From Branchiibius hedensis (GTDB taxonomy: Bacteria > Actinomycetota > Actinomycetes > Actinomycetales > Dermatophilaceae): a stretch of 64,000 nucleotides of DNA. A program made the translations under genes and the position numbers. The stretch spans positions 62,001-126,000 of the forward strand of contig NZ_UESZ01000001.1 of the NCBI RefSeq assembly GCF_900108585.1, in the 5' to 3' direction. The notes beneath the pieces were generated by a model. That model was given only the letters and a program-made list of their open reading frames with translations. It did not search any database and was not told the origin of the DNA. Shown here piece by piece: positions 1-7,585 of the stretch; the stretch's first letter is position 1, and each line of letters starts with the position of its first letter.

Positions 1-2
1 CC

Positions 3-503
3 TCGCGCCCAGGGCATTTCGACGGCGTGCTGACCGTGGTCGCCAAGTTGTTCCATCTGGTGCGGCCGGATCTGGCCTATTTCGGCCAGAAGGACGCCCA
101 GCAGTTGTTGCTCATCCGGCGGATGGCCACCGATCTGGATTTCCCCATCGAGGTCATCGCCGTGCCGACCGTCCGCGAGGACGACGATCTGGCAATGTCC
201 TCGCGCAACGTCTATCTGACCTCGACCGATCGCGAAGCGGCGCTGTCCCTGTCCCGCGCGTTGCGGGCCGGGGAGGCCCAGGCGGTTCGCGGCCCGGCGG
301 CTATCCGCCGCGCCGCCCGCGACGTGCTGGTCGGCGAACCGCTGGCGCAGGTCGACTATCTGGTGCTGGTCGATCCGGTCCGGTTGGAAGAAGTTCCCGA
401 GTGGTACCACGGCGTGGCGATCCTGGCCGTGGCTGCCAAGGTCGGGACGACGCGGCTGATCGACAATCTGCCGATCACCGTGGGGCCGGTTGCTCCCGCC
501 TGA
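3..503 (+). CDS. panC: Pantothenate synthetase PanC, C-terminal part (truncated by window edge)
   Basis: Ligates pantoate and beta-alanine with ATP to make pantothenate, the coenzyme A precursor; cytosolic. Only the C-terminal part is present because the gene enters from the left edge; the frame is open from base 3. Seen: SRPGHFDGVLTVV at the very start, then FGQKDAQQ and MSSRNVYL, which are family signatures of the nucleotide and pantoate pocket, followed by the small C-terminal lid domain. The stop at 501-503 is followed by a 63-base gap before the DNA-repair gene. No frameshift or odd composition is visible. Confidence 0.95.
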   Translation, partial: SRPGHFDGVLTVVAKLFHLVRPDLAYFGQKDAQQLLLIRRMATDLDFPIEVIAVPTVREDDDLAMSSRNVYLTSTDREAALSLSRALRAGEAQAVRGPAAIRRAARDVLVGEPLAQVDYLVLVDPVRLEEVPEWYHGVAILAVAAKVGTTRLIDNLPITVGPVAPA

Positions 504-566
504 CCTGCGCAGCGCGATGTCGGAATCCTGCTAGCCCTGGTCGGTGCCGGGGCGCAGACTGAAGAT

Positions 567-2034
567 ATGCAGCTGACCACCGCGACCTGCCTGGCCGCCG
601 TCCAGAGCCGTGATGCGCGGTTCGACGGCTGGTTCGTGACGGCCGTGCGCAGCACCAAGATCTACTGTCGGCCCAGCTGTCCGGCCACGCCGCCGCGCGC
701 TGATCGGGTCGACTTCCTACCGTCTGCCGCTGCTGCGGTGGCTCGTGGATACCGCGCCTGCAAACGCTGCCTCCCCGATGCCACCCCCGGCTCTCCGGAG
801 TGGAACGTCCGCGACGATCTGGTCGCTCGCACGATGCGGTTGATCGCCGACGGCGTGGTCGAACGCGACGGTGTCGAGGGACTCTCGCGGCGTCTGGGTT
901 ACAGCAGCCGGCAGATCGAGCGAGTCGTCAGCGAACAGTTGGGTGCCGGTCCGTTGGCGCTGGCCCGGTCCCAACGGGCGCAGACCGCGCGCATCCTGAT
1001 CGAGACCACCGCGATGCCGTTCGCCGACATCGCCTTCGCGGCCGGTTTCGGCAGCATCCGCTCGATGAACGACGTCGTGCGTACCACGTTCGCGCTCACG
1101 CCCACCCAGTTGCGCGCCCGTCGGTCCCCGCTGCGCGCCGCCGACCCACCCGCCTGGCACCGGATCGATCTGCGGTTGCCGATGCGACTGCCCTTCCTGC
1201 CCGACAACGTGTTCGGCCATCTGGTCGCCACCGGGGTGCCGGGGGTGGAGGAGTGGCGCGACGGCGCCTATCGCCGCACTCTGCGATTGACGTACGCCGC
1301 GGGCATCGTCGCGCTGCGACCGGCACCCGATCACGTGGCGGCGACGCTGTGGTTGCAGGACGTGCGCGATCTGCAGACCGCGGTCAGTCGCTGCCGGTTC
1401 CTGCTGGATCTGGACGCCGACCCACTCGCCGTCGACACCGCGCTCGCGGCCGATCCACGCCTGGCGCCGATGATTGCGGCAGCACCGGGTCGACGCGTCC
1501 CGCACACCACCGATCCGATCGAGATGGCGTTGCGGATCGTGCTCGGTCAGCAGATCTCGACCCGCGCCGCACGCACGCACGCCGCTCGTCTGACCCGAGC
1601 ACTGGGGGAGGGAGAGCATCAGCGACCCCGCGGGCAGCCTCACCGGACTCTTCCCGACCGCGGCCGTCGTGGCCGATGCACCGGATGATGTCCTGGCGAT
1701 GCCGGAAACCAGGAAGCGGACGCTGCGATCCCTGGCTCGTGCTTTGGCCGAGGGGGAGATCGATGTCTCGGCCGGCGCGGACTGGGGGCTGGCGCGGGGC
1801 CGGCTACTCGGCGTACCCGGAATCGGTCCCTGGTCGGTCGAGTCGATCGCCATGCGCGCGCTGGGCGATCCGGACGCGTTCCCCGAGACCGATCTGGCCG
1901 TGCGGCGCACCCTCGAGCGCATCGGTCCGCCCGCCGACACCTGGCGCCCGTGGCGGGCGTACGTCACCCAGCACCTGTGGGCCACCAGCGACCACGAAAC
2001 CAACCAGCTACCCGTGATGGAGGCCAGCGCATGA
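567..2034 (+). pseudogene. alkA: Ada-type regulator / AlkA DNA-3-methyladenine glycosylase, interrupted by a frameshift
   Basis: A fused protein for alkylated-base repair: an Ada-like zinc domain, an AraC-type HTH, then an AlkA glycosylase. Seen in the first frame (567 to about 1610): YCRPSCP and CKRCLPD (the C-x3-C and C-x2-C zinc ligands), the HTH region, the AlkA N-terminal domain and the start of the HhH-GPD domain (VLGQQIST). The rest of HhH-GPD lies one frame over (from about 1611 to 2034): LGVPGIGPWS hairpin and FPETDL, where the catalytic Asp falls. The frame change maps to the G-rich stretch 1604-1616, including a run of five G, and fits one extra base. It could be a real pseudogene or a sequencing or assembly error. 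The last codons overlap ogt by four bases (ATGA), so the two were built as an operon. Confidence 0.85.
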
Positions 2035-2534
2035 CGCGGCGACACAGCACCCTCGACCCGACCCCGATCGGCCCGCTCACCCTCGTCGCCGACGGCGACG
2101 ACCTCGTGGCGGTCTACATGGACGGGCACGCGCACCACCCCGGCAGCGACGCCCTGGGGGAGGCCGGCGGCAGTCCCGTGCTGGATCGGGCCGCGCAGCA
2201 ACTGGGCGAGTACTTCGCGGGGGAGCGCACCGAGTTCGATCTGCCGCTGCGGCCGATCGGCACCGACTTCCAGGTGCGCGTGTGGCGGGCCCTGCAACAG
2301 ATCCCGTACGGCGTGACCTGGAGTTATCGCGAACTGGCCACGGCCGTGGGCAACCCGTCCGCGAGTCGCGCGGTCGGCCTGGCGAACGGACGCAATCCGC
2401 TGTCGATCGTGATCCCGTGCCACCGGGTCATCGGCGCCGACGGATCGCTGACCGGCTACGGCGGCGGGGTCGAGCGCAAGCGGTGGCTGCTGGACCTGGA
2501 GCGTCAGGAGGCGCTGCTGCCCGGTCTATCCTGA
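2031..2534 (+). CDS. ogt: Methylated-DNA-protein cysteine methyltransferase
   Basis: Removes the methyl group from O6-methylguanine by transfer onto its own cysteine, a single-turnover repair protein. The 167-residue length is normal for Ogt. Seen: the active-site block IVIPCHRVIGADG with the acceptor Cys in PCHRV, preceded by the DNA-binding segment IPYGVTWSYRELA and the arginine finger region NPSASRAVG. Start chosen at ATG 2031, which overlaps the glycosylase stop as ATGA and so suggests translational coupling. If the upstream frameshift is real, coupling would be weakened because ribosomes would stop earlier. Confidence 0.95.
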   Translation: MTRRHSTLDPTPIGPLTLVADGDDLVAVYMDGHAHHPGSDALGEAGGSPVLDRAAQQLGEYFAGERTEFDLPLRPIGTDFQVRVWRALQQIPYGVTWSYRELATAVGNPSASRAVGLANGRNPLSIVIPCHRVIGADGSLTGYGGGVERKRWLLDLERQEALLPGLS

Positions 2535-2538
2535 GGGG

Positions 2539-2730
2539 GTGTGGCCCGCGATCCTGACTCTCCTGCCGACCATCGGGCTGGTCTACCTCTTCTACGTGAT
2601 CATGAAGCACATCATGGAGGCCGACCGGCGCGAGCGGATCGCGCAGGCACAGTGGGATGCCGCCCGCGACGCCGAGGTCAACGCGTCGCCGCCACCAGCC
2701 GCTGACCCACCTGCTGCACCGCGGACCTGA
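2539..2730 (+). CDS. Small single-pass membrane protein of unknown function
   Basis: A 63-residue protein I cannot assign to a family. An N-terminal hydrophobic helix (about residues 3-22, WPAILTLLPTIGLVYLFYVI) is followed by a charged stretch (EADRRERIAQAQ) and an Ala/Pro-rich tail (ASPPPAADPPAAP), a layout common to small actinobacterial membrane proteins with a cytosolic tail. It starts at GTG 2539, five bases after ogt, with a G-rich run (gaggggg) just upstream. Its 3' end overlaps the convergent WYL gene by 53 bases. Existence is supported mainly by the coherent topology and spacing. Confidence 0.6.
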   Translation: MWPAILTLLPTIGLVYLFYVIMKHIMEADRRERIAQAQWDAARDAEVNASPPPAADPPAAPRT

Positions 2731-3628
2731 CTTCCGGGCCGCCGACGACGTCGAAGTCCCATGGCAGGCAGGCGAACAGCTCGGCGTACATGTGCGGGTT
2801 GCTGGTCGTCGCCGACAACCGGGTCAGGCGGTCATCGAGGTGCTCCAATCGTCCCGAGGAGGCCGGGAGCACCCGCCGGATCTCCTCCGCCGTGGCGTGG
2901 ATACGCACCTGCACGTCGTACTCCCAACCGGTCGCCAGATGCTCCTCCAAGAGGCCGACCGGATCGAGATCGGTCGGGGCTTCGTAGCTGTCGTCCAGCG
3001 GGTGGAGGCTGGTGATCCGATCGACCCGGTACGCCCGAACCGCGTTCGGACGACGGTCCCGACACAGCAGATACCACCGGCCGTGCCGGACGACGATCGC
3101 CCACGACTCGACGTCGGTCTCCCACGTGGTGCCCCGTTCCGAGCGGTATCCGATCCGCACCACCTGCTGCCGGGACCAGGCCTGCACCAACTCCATGGTG
3201 ATCGTCGGGTCCGGGCGTGCGGCCCCGCGATCGGGTGCGGCAGCGATCGAGCGCCGGATGCCTTCCACCGGTCCCGACACCGATGTCGGCATCGCCCGCA
3301 CCACCTTGGCCAGCGCGGCGCCCACCGGTGCCGTGTCATCGCCGGCCTGGTGGTGCCCGTCCAGGACCGCCATCACCAGGCCGAGTGCTTCCGCGGCCGT
3401 GAAGGTCACCGGCGGCAGCCGCACCCCACCACCGAGGCGGTAGCCGCCGTACCGGCCGCGGGTGGCCAGCACCGGGATGCCCGCCTCCCGCAGGATGCTC
3501 ACGTACCGCCGGGCCGCCCGATCCGAGCACTCGAGCCGACGAGCCAACTCCGGCGCGGTGATCCCGGGCCGGTCCTGCAGCAGTTGCAGGGTGCGCAGCG
3601 AGCGCACCGTCGGGTTCGTTTCGTCCAT
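2678..3628 (-). CDS. WYL-domain transcriptional regulator (YafY-like)
   Basis: A DNA-binding regulator of about 316 residues. Seen: an N-terminal winged HTH (residues about 8-60: RSLRTLQLLQDRPGITAPEL, then ECSDRAARRYVSIL), a central WYL-type fold with GTTWETDVESWAIVVRHGRW, YLLCRDR and AYRVDRI, and a C-terminal WCX-like region. WYL domains bind nucleic acid or nucleotide ligands and are common in damage-response regulators; which ligand applies here is unknown. Start taken at ATG 3628 (MDETNPTVRSL) because the HTH begins just after it. A CAGGCT box six bases before the ATG could be the -10 of a leaderless transcript. Convergent with the small membrane gene. Confidence 0.88.
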   Translation of the reverse strand: MDETNPTVRSLRTLQLLQDRPGITAPELARRLECSDRAARRYVSILREAGIPVLATRGRYGGYRLGGGVRLPPVTFTAAEALGLVMAVLDGHHQAGDDTAPVGAALAKVVRAMPTSVSGPVEGIRRSIAAAPDRGAARPDPTITMELVQAWSRQQVVRIGYRSERGTTWETDVESWAIVVRHGRWYLLCRDRRPNAVRAYRVDRITSLHPLDDSYEAPTDLDPVGLLEEHLATGWEYDVQVRIHATAEEIRRVLPASSGRLEHLDDRLTRLSATTSNPHMYAELFACLPWDFDVVGGPEVRSAVQQVGQRLVAATR

Positions 3629-3690
3629 CCGCACAGCCTGGCAGGTAATCCGGCAATGATCCGTCCGGAATCCCACCTAGGGTCGGGAAC

Positions 3691-3726
3691 ATGACTGCTG
3701 AAGACCCGCCGTGGGCGGTGCTGTGA
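3691..3726 (+). CDS. Putative 11-residue leader peptide coupled to the hydrolase gene
   Basis: A short open frame (MTAEDPPWAVL) begins at ATG 3691, exactly seven bases after a TAGGGT -10-like box (3679-3684), the geometry of a leaderless start. Its TGA stop (3724-3726) shares one base with the ATG of the hydrolase (TGATG), so translation of the leader would deliver ribosomes to the hydrolase start. There is no run of one amino acid as in classical attenuators. The reading is inference from spacing only. Confidence 0.35.
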   Translation: MTAEDPPWAVL

Positions 3727-4298
3727 TGGCCACCGTCGTTCTCTTCCATCACGTGCTCGGGCTGACCACTGGTGTCACCGAACTCGCCGATAGATGGCGC
3801 GCGGCCGGGCATACCGTGCACACCCCGGACTTCTTCGACGGCAGGACGTTCGCGACGATCCCGGAGGGTTTCGAGTTCTCCAAGAGCTTCAACACCGACG
3901 CGCTCGCGGACGCAGCGGTCGCCGGCCTGCCCTCCGATGTCGTCTATGCGGGGATCTCGATGGGTGGCGGACAGGCGCAGCGCCTCGCCCAGACCCGGCC
4001 CGGGGCACGGGCCGCGGTGCTGCTGGAAACCTGCTTCCCGATCACCGGCGAGTGGGCGTTCGGGCCGTGGCCGCAGGGCGTGCCCGCCCAGATCCACGGA
4101 ATGGACGACGACGAGTTCTTCGCCCACGAGGGCGATCTCGACTCGGCACGGGAACTCGTCGCCTCGGGTGCGGACGCTGAGGTGTTCTTGTATCCCGGCG
4201 ACGCGCACCTATTCGAGGATTCGTCACTGCCGCAATACGATTCGACGGCCACGGATCTGCTGGTCGAGCGCGTGCTGGGTTTCCTGGCCAGGGTCTAG
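3726..4298 (+). CDS. Dienelactone hydrolase family protein (alpha/beta hydrolase)
   Basis: A 190-residue alpha/beta hydrolase, probably cytosolic; substrate unknown. Seen: nucleophile elbow GISMGGG (Ser as nucleophile where classical dienelactone hydrolase has Cys), PDFFDGRTF typical of the family near the first third, and a C-terminal GDAHLF with the catalytic His. Start at ATG 3726 (MATVVLFHHVLGL) because the first beta strand begins there. The stop TAG overlaps the stop of the convergent polymerase gene through the tetramer CTAG at 4295-4298. Confidence 0.88.
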   Translation: MATVVLFHHVLGLTTGVTELADRWRAAGHTVHTPDFFDGRTFATIPEGFEFSKSFNTDALADAAVAGLPSDVVYAGISMGGGQAQRLAQTRPGARAAVLLETCFPITGEWAFGPWPQGVPAQIHGMDDDEFFAHEGDLDSARELVASGADAEVFLYPGDAHLFEDSSLPQYDSTATDLLVERVLGFLARV

Positions 4299-5152
4299 TC
4301 CAGTGGCCAGAGGTCGCCGAGGTCGGCCAACCGGTCGAGCACCTCATCGAAGGTGAGCTGTTGCAGTGACGACCCGTCCTCGATCTCGTCCCACGTGCGC
4401 GGGGCGGCCACCGTGGGGCGATCACGGCCGCGCAGCGAGTACGGCGCGATGGTGGTCTTGGCGGCGGTGTTCTGCGACCAGTCCACGAAGACCTTGCCCG
4501 GTCGCAGCGAAGTCGTCATCTTCCAGACCACGTTCTCCGGTTGCTCTTTGGTCAGCCGTTGCGCCAACTGCTTGACCCAGTCCCGCACCTCTTCGCTGGT
4601 GCGCGAACCGTCGATCGCGGCGTACAACTGCATCCCCTTGCTGCCACTGGTGACCGGGACAACGTCGCCGGTGGCGACATCCGCGAGGCGGTCCCGCACG
4701 GTCAGGGCCAGCGCGGCGCACTCCGGCAGACCCGCGCCCTTGCCGGGATCCAGATCGATCACCAGCCGGTCGGGATTCATCGGCTCATCCTTGACGAATT
4801 TCCATTGCGGCACATGCAGTTCCAGCGCAGCAAGATTGGCGAAGTAGGTCAGACCGGCCACATTGTCGATCAGCGGATAGGCGACCCCGCCGCGCTCGAC
4901 GCGCCGGATCCACGACGGTGTCCCGCCCGGCGCGTTCTTCTCGAAGAAGGAGTTGTCGCCGACCCCGTGCGGCCAGCGCACCCGGGTCACCGGACGATCC
5001 GCGATCACCCGCAACAACACCGGCGCGACCTGCGCGTAGTAATGCAGGATCTCGCCCTTGGTGGTCTCGGTGCCGGGATACAGGATCTTGTCGAGGTTGC
5101 TGACCTGCAGCCGCCGGCCGTCGACCTCGACGGTGATCTTCTCGTCGACCAT
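4295..5152 (-). CDS. ligD: LigD-type NHEJ polymerase (primase-like) domain protein, stand-alone
   Basis: A primase-polymerase of the bacterial end-joining pathway: it adds nucleotides at broken ends before ligation. The 285 residues match the LigD polymerase domain alone, with no ligase or phosphoesterase domain attached. Seen: LVIDLDPGKG (two metal Asp), SGSKGMQLYA, and VFVDWSQN (third Asp), then RPTVAAPRTW. The SGSKG motif ends in Gln where the well-studied LigD polymerase domains carry His; I infer this is a stand-alone subfamily variant. Start at ATG 5152, sharing one base with the ligase stop (TGATG), so the ligase and polymerase are co-translated. Confidence 0.93.
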   Translation of the reverse strand: MVDEKITVEVDGRRLQVSNLDKILYPGTETTKGEILHYYAQVAPVLLRVIADRPVTRVRWPHGVGDNSFFEKNAPGGTPSWIRRVERGGVAYPLIDNVAGLTYFANLAALELHVPQWKFVKDEPMNPDRLVIDLDPGKGAGLPECAALALTVRDRLADVATGDVVPVTSGSKGMQLYAAIDGSRTSEEVRDWVKQLAQRLTKEQPENVVWKMTTSLRPGKVFVDWSQNTAAKTTIAPYSLRGRDRPTVAAPRTWDEIEDGSSLQQLTFDEVLDRLADLGDLWPLD

Positions 5153-6081
5153 CACAGATCCTCTGGCGTCAGATCGGAACGGGCGCCCCGCCAACTGGGT
5201 TGGCGCAGCCGCCCGTCGCTCGTGACCGTGTGGTACTCGATGTCGACGACCAACTCCGGCCGTAACCAATGCGCGCCGCGCGCGTCGGCGGCCGGTAGCC
5301 GGGTGTCGAACGGACTGGTCGGCGCTTCCAGCGCCTGCAGGCGCGGGAGCAGCGTGGCACCCGAGGCGCCGGCCAGACCCGAACCGATCCGACCGACGTA
5401 CCTCAAGCCGCCCTCGGACGGCGTGCCGATCAGCAGACTGCCGAGCACCCCAGCCCGGTCGGTCTCGGGTCGCCAACCACCCACGACGTACGACGAGGTG
5501 CGGCGATGCACGATCTTGCGCCAATCCGGTGAGCGGGTCCCAGGTCGATACGGGGAGGAAAGACGTTTGGACACAATGCCTTCCAACTGTTGCTCGGCGG
5601 TGGCCGAGAGGAGCAGTTGCCCGTCGTCGAAAACGGCTGGAACGTGCACCGACGGGGAGGCGAGGTCGGTCGCTTCGAGGAGCTGTCGACGTACTCGCAG
5701 CGGTTGGGTAAGGGTTTCGTGCCCGCTCACCCGCAACAGGTCGAAGGCCATGAGCGTCACCGGCGCGGTCGCCGCCAGGCGTTCGGCATCGGCCGGTTTG
5801 GTGACGTTGAACCGTTCGGCGATACCGGCGAAACTGGGTGCCCCGTTGGTCAAGACGACCACTTCGCCATCCAGCAGCAGGTCGTCATGTCCGGGCAATC
5901 CGCTGCTGCGCCTTGCCAGTTCGGGAAAGGCGACGGTCACATCGCGTTCGGTGCGCGAGGTCACCCGCACCCTGTCGCCGTCGACCTGGACCAGCACCCG
6001 CATTCCGTCCCACTTGACCTCGTGCTGCCAGTCCTCGCCCACCGGGACCGTGTCGCCAGGGGTGGCAAGCATCGGACGCAT
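5152..6081 (-). CDS. ATP-dependent DNA ligase (end-joining type)
   Basis: Seals DNA ends using ATP; 309 residues, the size of a minimal nucleotidyltransferase plus OB-fold ligase as in LigC or the LigD ligase domain. Seen: adenylation motif EVKWDGMRV with the active Lys, DGEVVVL (motif III), EGIVSKRL (motif IV), DWRKIVHRR (motif V) and a C-terminal OB fold with LRPELVVDIEYH. Start taken at ATG 6081 (MRPMLATPGD), the usual family N-terminus; the frame stays open 60 bases further upstream into ku. It leads the ligase-polymerase pair and is divergent from ku with only 16 bases between start codons. Confidence 0.93.
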   Translation of the reverse strand: MRPMLATPGDTVPVGEDWQHEVKWDGMRVLVQVDGDRVRVTSRTERDVTVAFPELARRSSGLPGHDDLLLDGEVVVLTNGAPSFAGIAERFNVTKPADAERLAATAPVTLMAFDLLRVSGHETLTQPLRVRRQLLEATDLASPSVHVPAVFDDGQLLLSATAEQQLEGIVSKRLSSPYRPGTRSPDWRKIVHRRTSSYVVGGWRPETDRAGVLGSLLIGTPSEGGLRYVGRIGSGLAGASGATLLPRLQALEAPTSPFDTRLPAADARGAHWLRPELVVDIEYHTVTSDGRLRQPSWRGARSDLTPEDL

Positions 6082-6097
6082 GGGGCACTCTTGCACA

Positions 6098-7018
6098 ATG
6101 CGCGCGATCTGGAAGGGTGCCGTCTCCTTCGGCTTGGTCAACGTGCCGGTCCGGCTCTATTCGGCCACGGAGAATCACGATGTGCAGTTCCGCCAGGTGC
6201 ACCGCGAGGACGGCGGTCGGATCCGGTATCGCCGGGTGTGCGCGATAGACGGCGAAGAGGTCAGCTACGACGACATCGCCAAGGGCTACGAAACCGAAGA
6301 CGGCCAGATGGTCGTGCTCACCGATGACGACCTGGCCAACCTGCCGATCTCCACCTCCAAGGAGATCGCGGTCGACAAGTTCGTGCCCGCCAGCGAGATC
6401 GACCCGCTGTATCTGGACAAGAGCTACTACCTGGAGCCAGACGCCAGTGCGGTGAAACCGTACGCGCTGCTGCGGGATGCGTTGCTGCAGACCGAGCGGG
6501 TCGCACTGGTCACGATCACCATCCGCACCCGCATGACGATCGCCGTGCTGCGAGTGCGCGACGACGTGATCGCGTTGCAGACGATGCTGTGGCCCGATGA
6601 GGTGCGCGCGCCTGAGTTCGGGGTGCTGGACGATGCCGACCTCAGCGTGAAGCCGGCCGAGACGGCGATGGCGCAGATGCTGGTCGAATCCCTGTCCGGC
6701 GACTACGACCCGGAGCAATATACCGACGACTACGAGCAAGCCGTGCACGAGGTGGTCGAGGCCAAACTCGCCGGTGGTGAGGTCAAGGCCGCGCCCGAAC
6801 CCCAGGACGAGGGCGGTCAGGTCGTCGATCTGCTGGCGGCTTTGCAGCAGAGCGTCGATCGGGCCAAAGCCGCTCGGGGGGAGCAGTCGAGCGCGCGGAA
6901 GGCCCCGGCCGCGAAGGCTGCGGTCAAGAAGGCGCCGGCGAAGAAGGCCGCCGCCAAGAAAGCACCAGCCAGGAGAGCCACCGCCAAGAAAGCACCGGCC
7001 AAGAAGAAGTCCGCCTGA
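6098..7018 (+). CDS. ku: Ku protein, non-homologous end joining
   Basis: Bacterial Ku: a ring-forming homodimer that binds double-strand ends and recruits the ligase. Length 306. Seen: MRAIWKGAVSFGLVNVPVRL at the N-terminus, the usual family start, and the conserved beta-barrel core with YYLEPD and ERVALVTI. The C-terminus (from about residue 255) is a lysine/alanine repeat tail (KKAPAKKAAAKK-like) resembling histone H1 or mycobacterial Ku tails that bind DNA. ATG 6098 lies 16 bases from the divergent ligase start, so the promoters of both must overlap the opposite coding sequence or the genes are leaderless. A phosphatase gene follows after three bases. Confidence 0.96.
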   Translation: MRAIWKGAVSFGLVNVPVRLYSATENHDVQFRQVHREDGGRIRYRRVCAIDGEEVSYDDIAKGYETEDGQMVVLTDDDLANLPISTSKEIAVDKFVPASEIDPLYLDKSYYLEPDASAVKPYALLRDALLQTERVALVTITIRTRMTIAVLRVRDDVIALQTMLWPDEVRAPEFGVLDDADLSVKPAETAMAQMLVESLSGDYDPEQYTDDYEQAVHEVVEAKLAGGEVKAAPEPQDEGGQVVDLLAALQQSVDRAKAARGEQSSARKAPAAKAAVKKAPAKKAAAKKAPARRATAKKAPAKKKSA

Positions 7019-7021
7019 CCC

Positions 7022-7585
7022 GTGTCCGTGAGCACGTCAGATCGGGTGGTCTTCATCTGCACCGGCAACATCTGCCGGTCCGCGTACGCCGAGCGGCTGG
7101 CCCGGTTGCGCGCCGACCAATTCGGGCTGGCCGGGTGGACGTTCGCCAGTGCCGGGATCGGTGCGTTGGTCGGCTCGCCGATGGAGGAGCTGATGGCGCA
7201 GCAGTTGCGCTCCCGCGGCGGCGACCCGGCGGGTTTCGTCTCTCGGCAGCTGAACCGGTCGATCGTTCAGGACGCGACGCTGATCCTGCCGATGGAGAAG
7301 TTCCAACGGCAGGTGGTCCTCGGGGAGTACCCAGCCCTGGTGCGCCGCGTGCACACCGTCGGCAAGCTGGCCGAGGACGACCAGTCGTTGCCGCACGAAG
7401 TGGTCGGCGAGGCCTACCTGGCTGCGCTGCAGGCCGACCGGAGACCCACGCGCTCGCAGTACGACGTGACCGATCCGTTCCGCAAGGGACCGGAGCGGGC
7501 CGCAGAGGTTGCCGATCTGCTGGATCACCACGTCACCAGGATCATCGCCCGGCTGGCGGGTGCCCGCCAGGAGCACGCTGGTTAG
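7022..7585 (+). CDS. Low-molecular-weight protein-tyrosine phosphatase
   Basis: A cytosolic phosphatase of 187 residues. Seen: the P-loop FICTGNICRSAYAE (C-x5-R-S) near the N-terminus and VTDPFRKG near the C-terminus, equivalent to the general-acid DP loop. Members act on phosphotyrosine or, in some lineages, arsenate or arginine phosphate; the substrate here cannot be told. Starts at GTG 7022 directly after ku, so it may be read through from ku. Its stop overlaps the stop of the convergent HPr-kinase-like gene by four bases, placing a phosphatase tail-to-tail with a kinase-like protein. Confidence 0.92.
   Translation: MSVSTSDRVVFICTGNICRSAYAERLARLRADQFGLAGWTFASAGIGALVGSPMEELMAQQLRSRGGDPAGFVSRQLNRSIVQDATLILPMEKFQRQVVLGEYPALVRRVHTVGKLAEDDQSLPHEVVGEAYLAALQADRRPTRSQYDVTDPFRKGPERAAEVADLLDHHVTRIIARLAGARQEHAG

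Noticed and set aside
717-2423. 568-codon minus-strand frame across alkA and ogt
   Set aside because: Low-complexity shadow translation; it does not explain the zinc, HhH and PCHRV motifs found on the plus strand.
4541-6097. Very long open frame (over 500 codons) on the plus strand in phase with ku
   Set aside because: It is antisense to the ligase and polymerase genes, whose motifs are unmistakable. GC-rich codon bias keeps the opposite frame open. ku itself begins at 6098.
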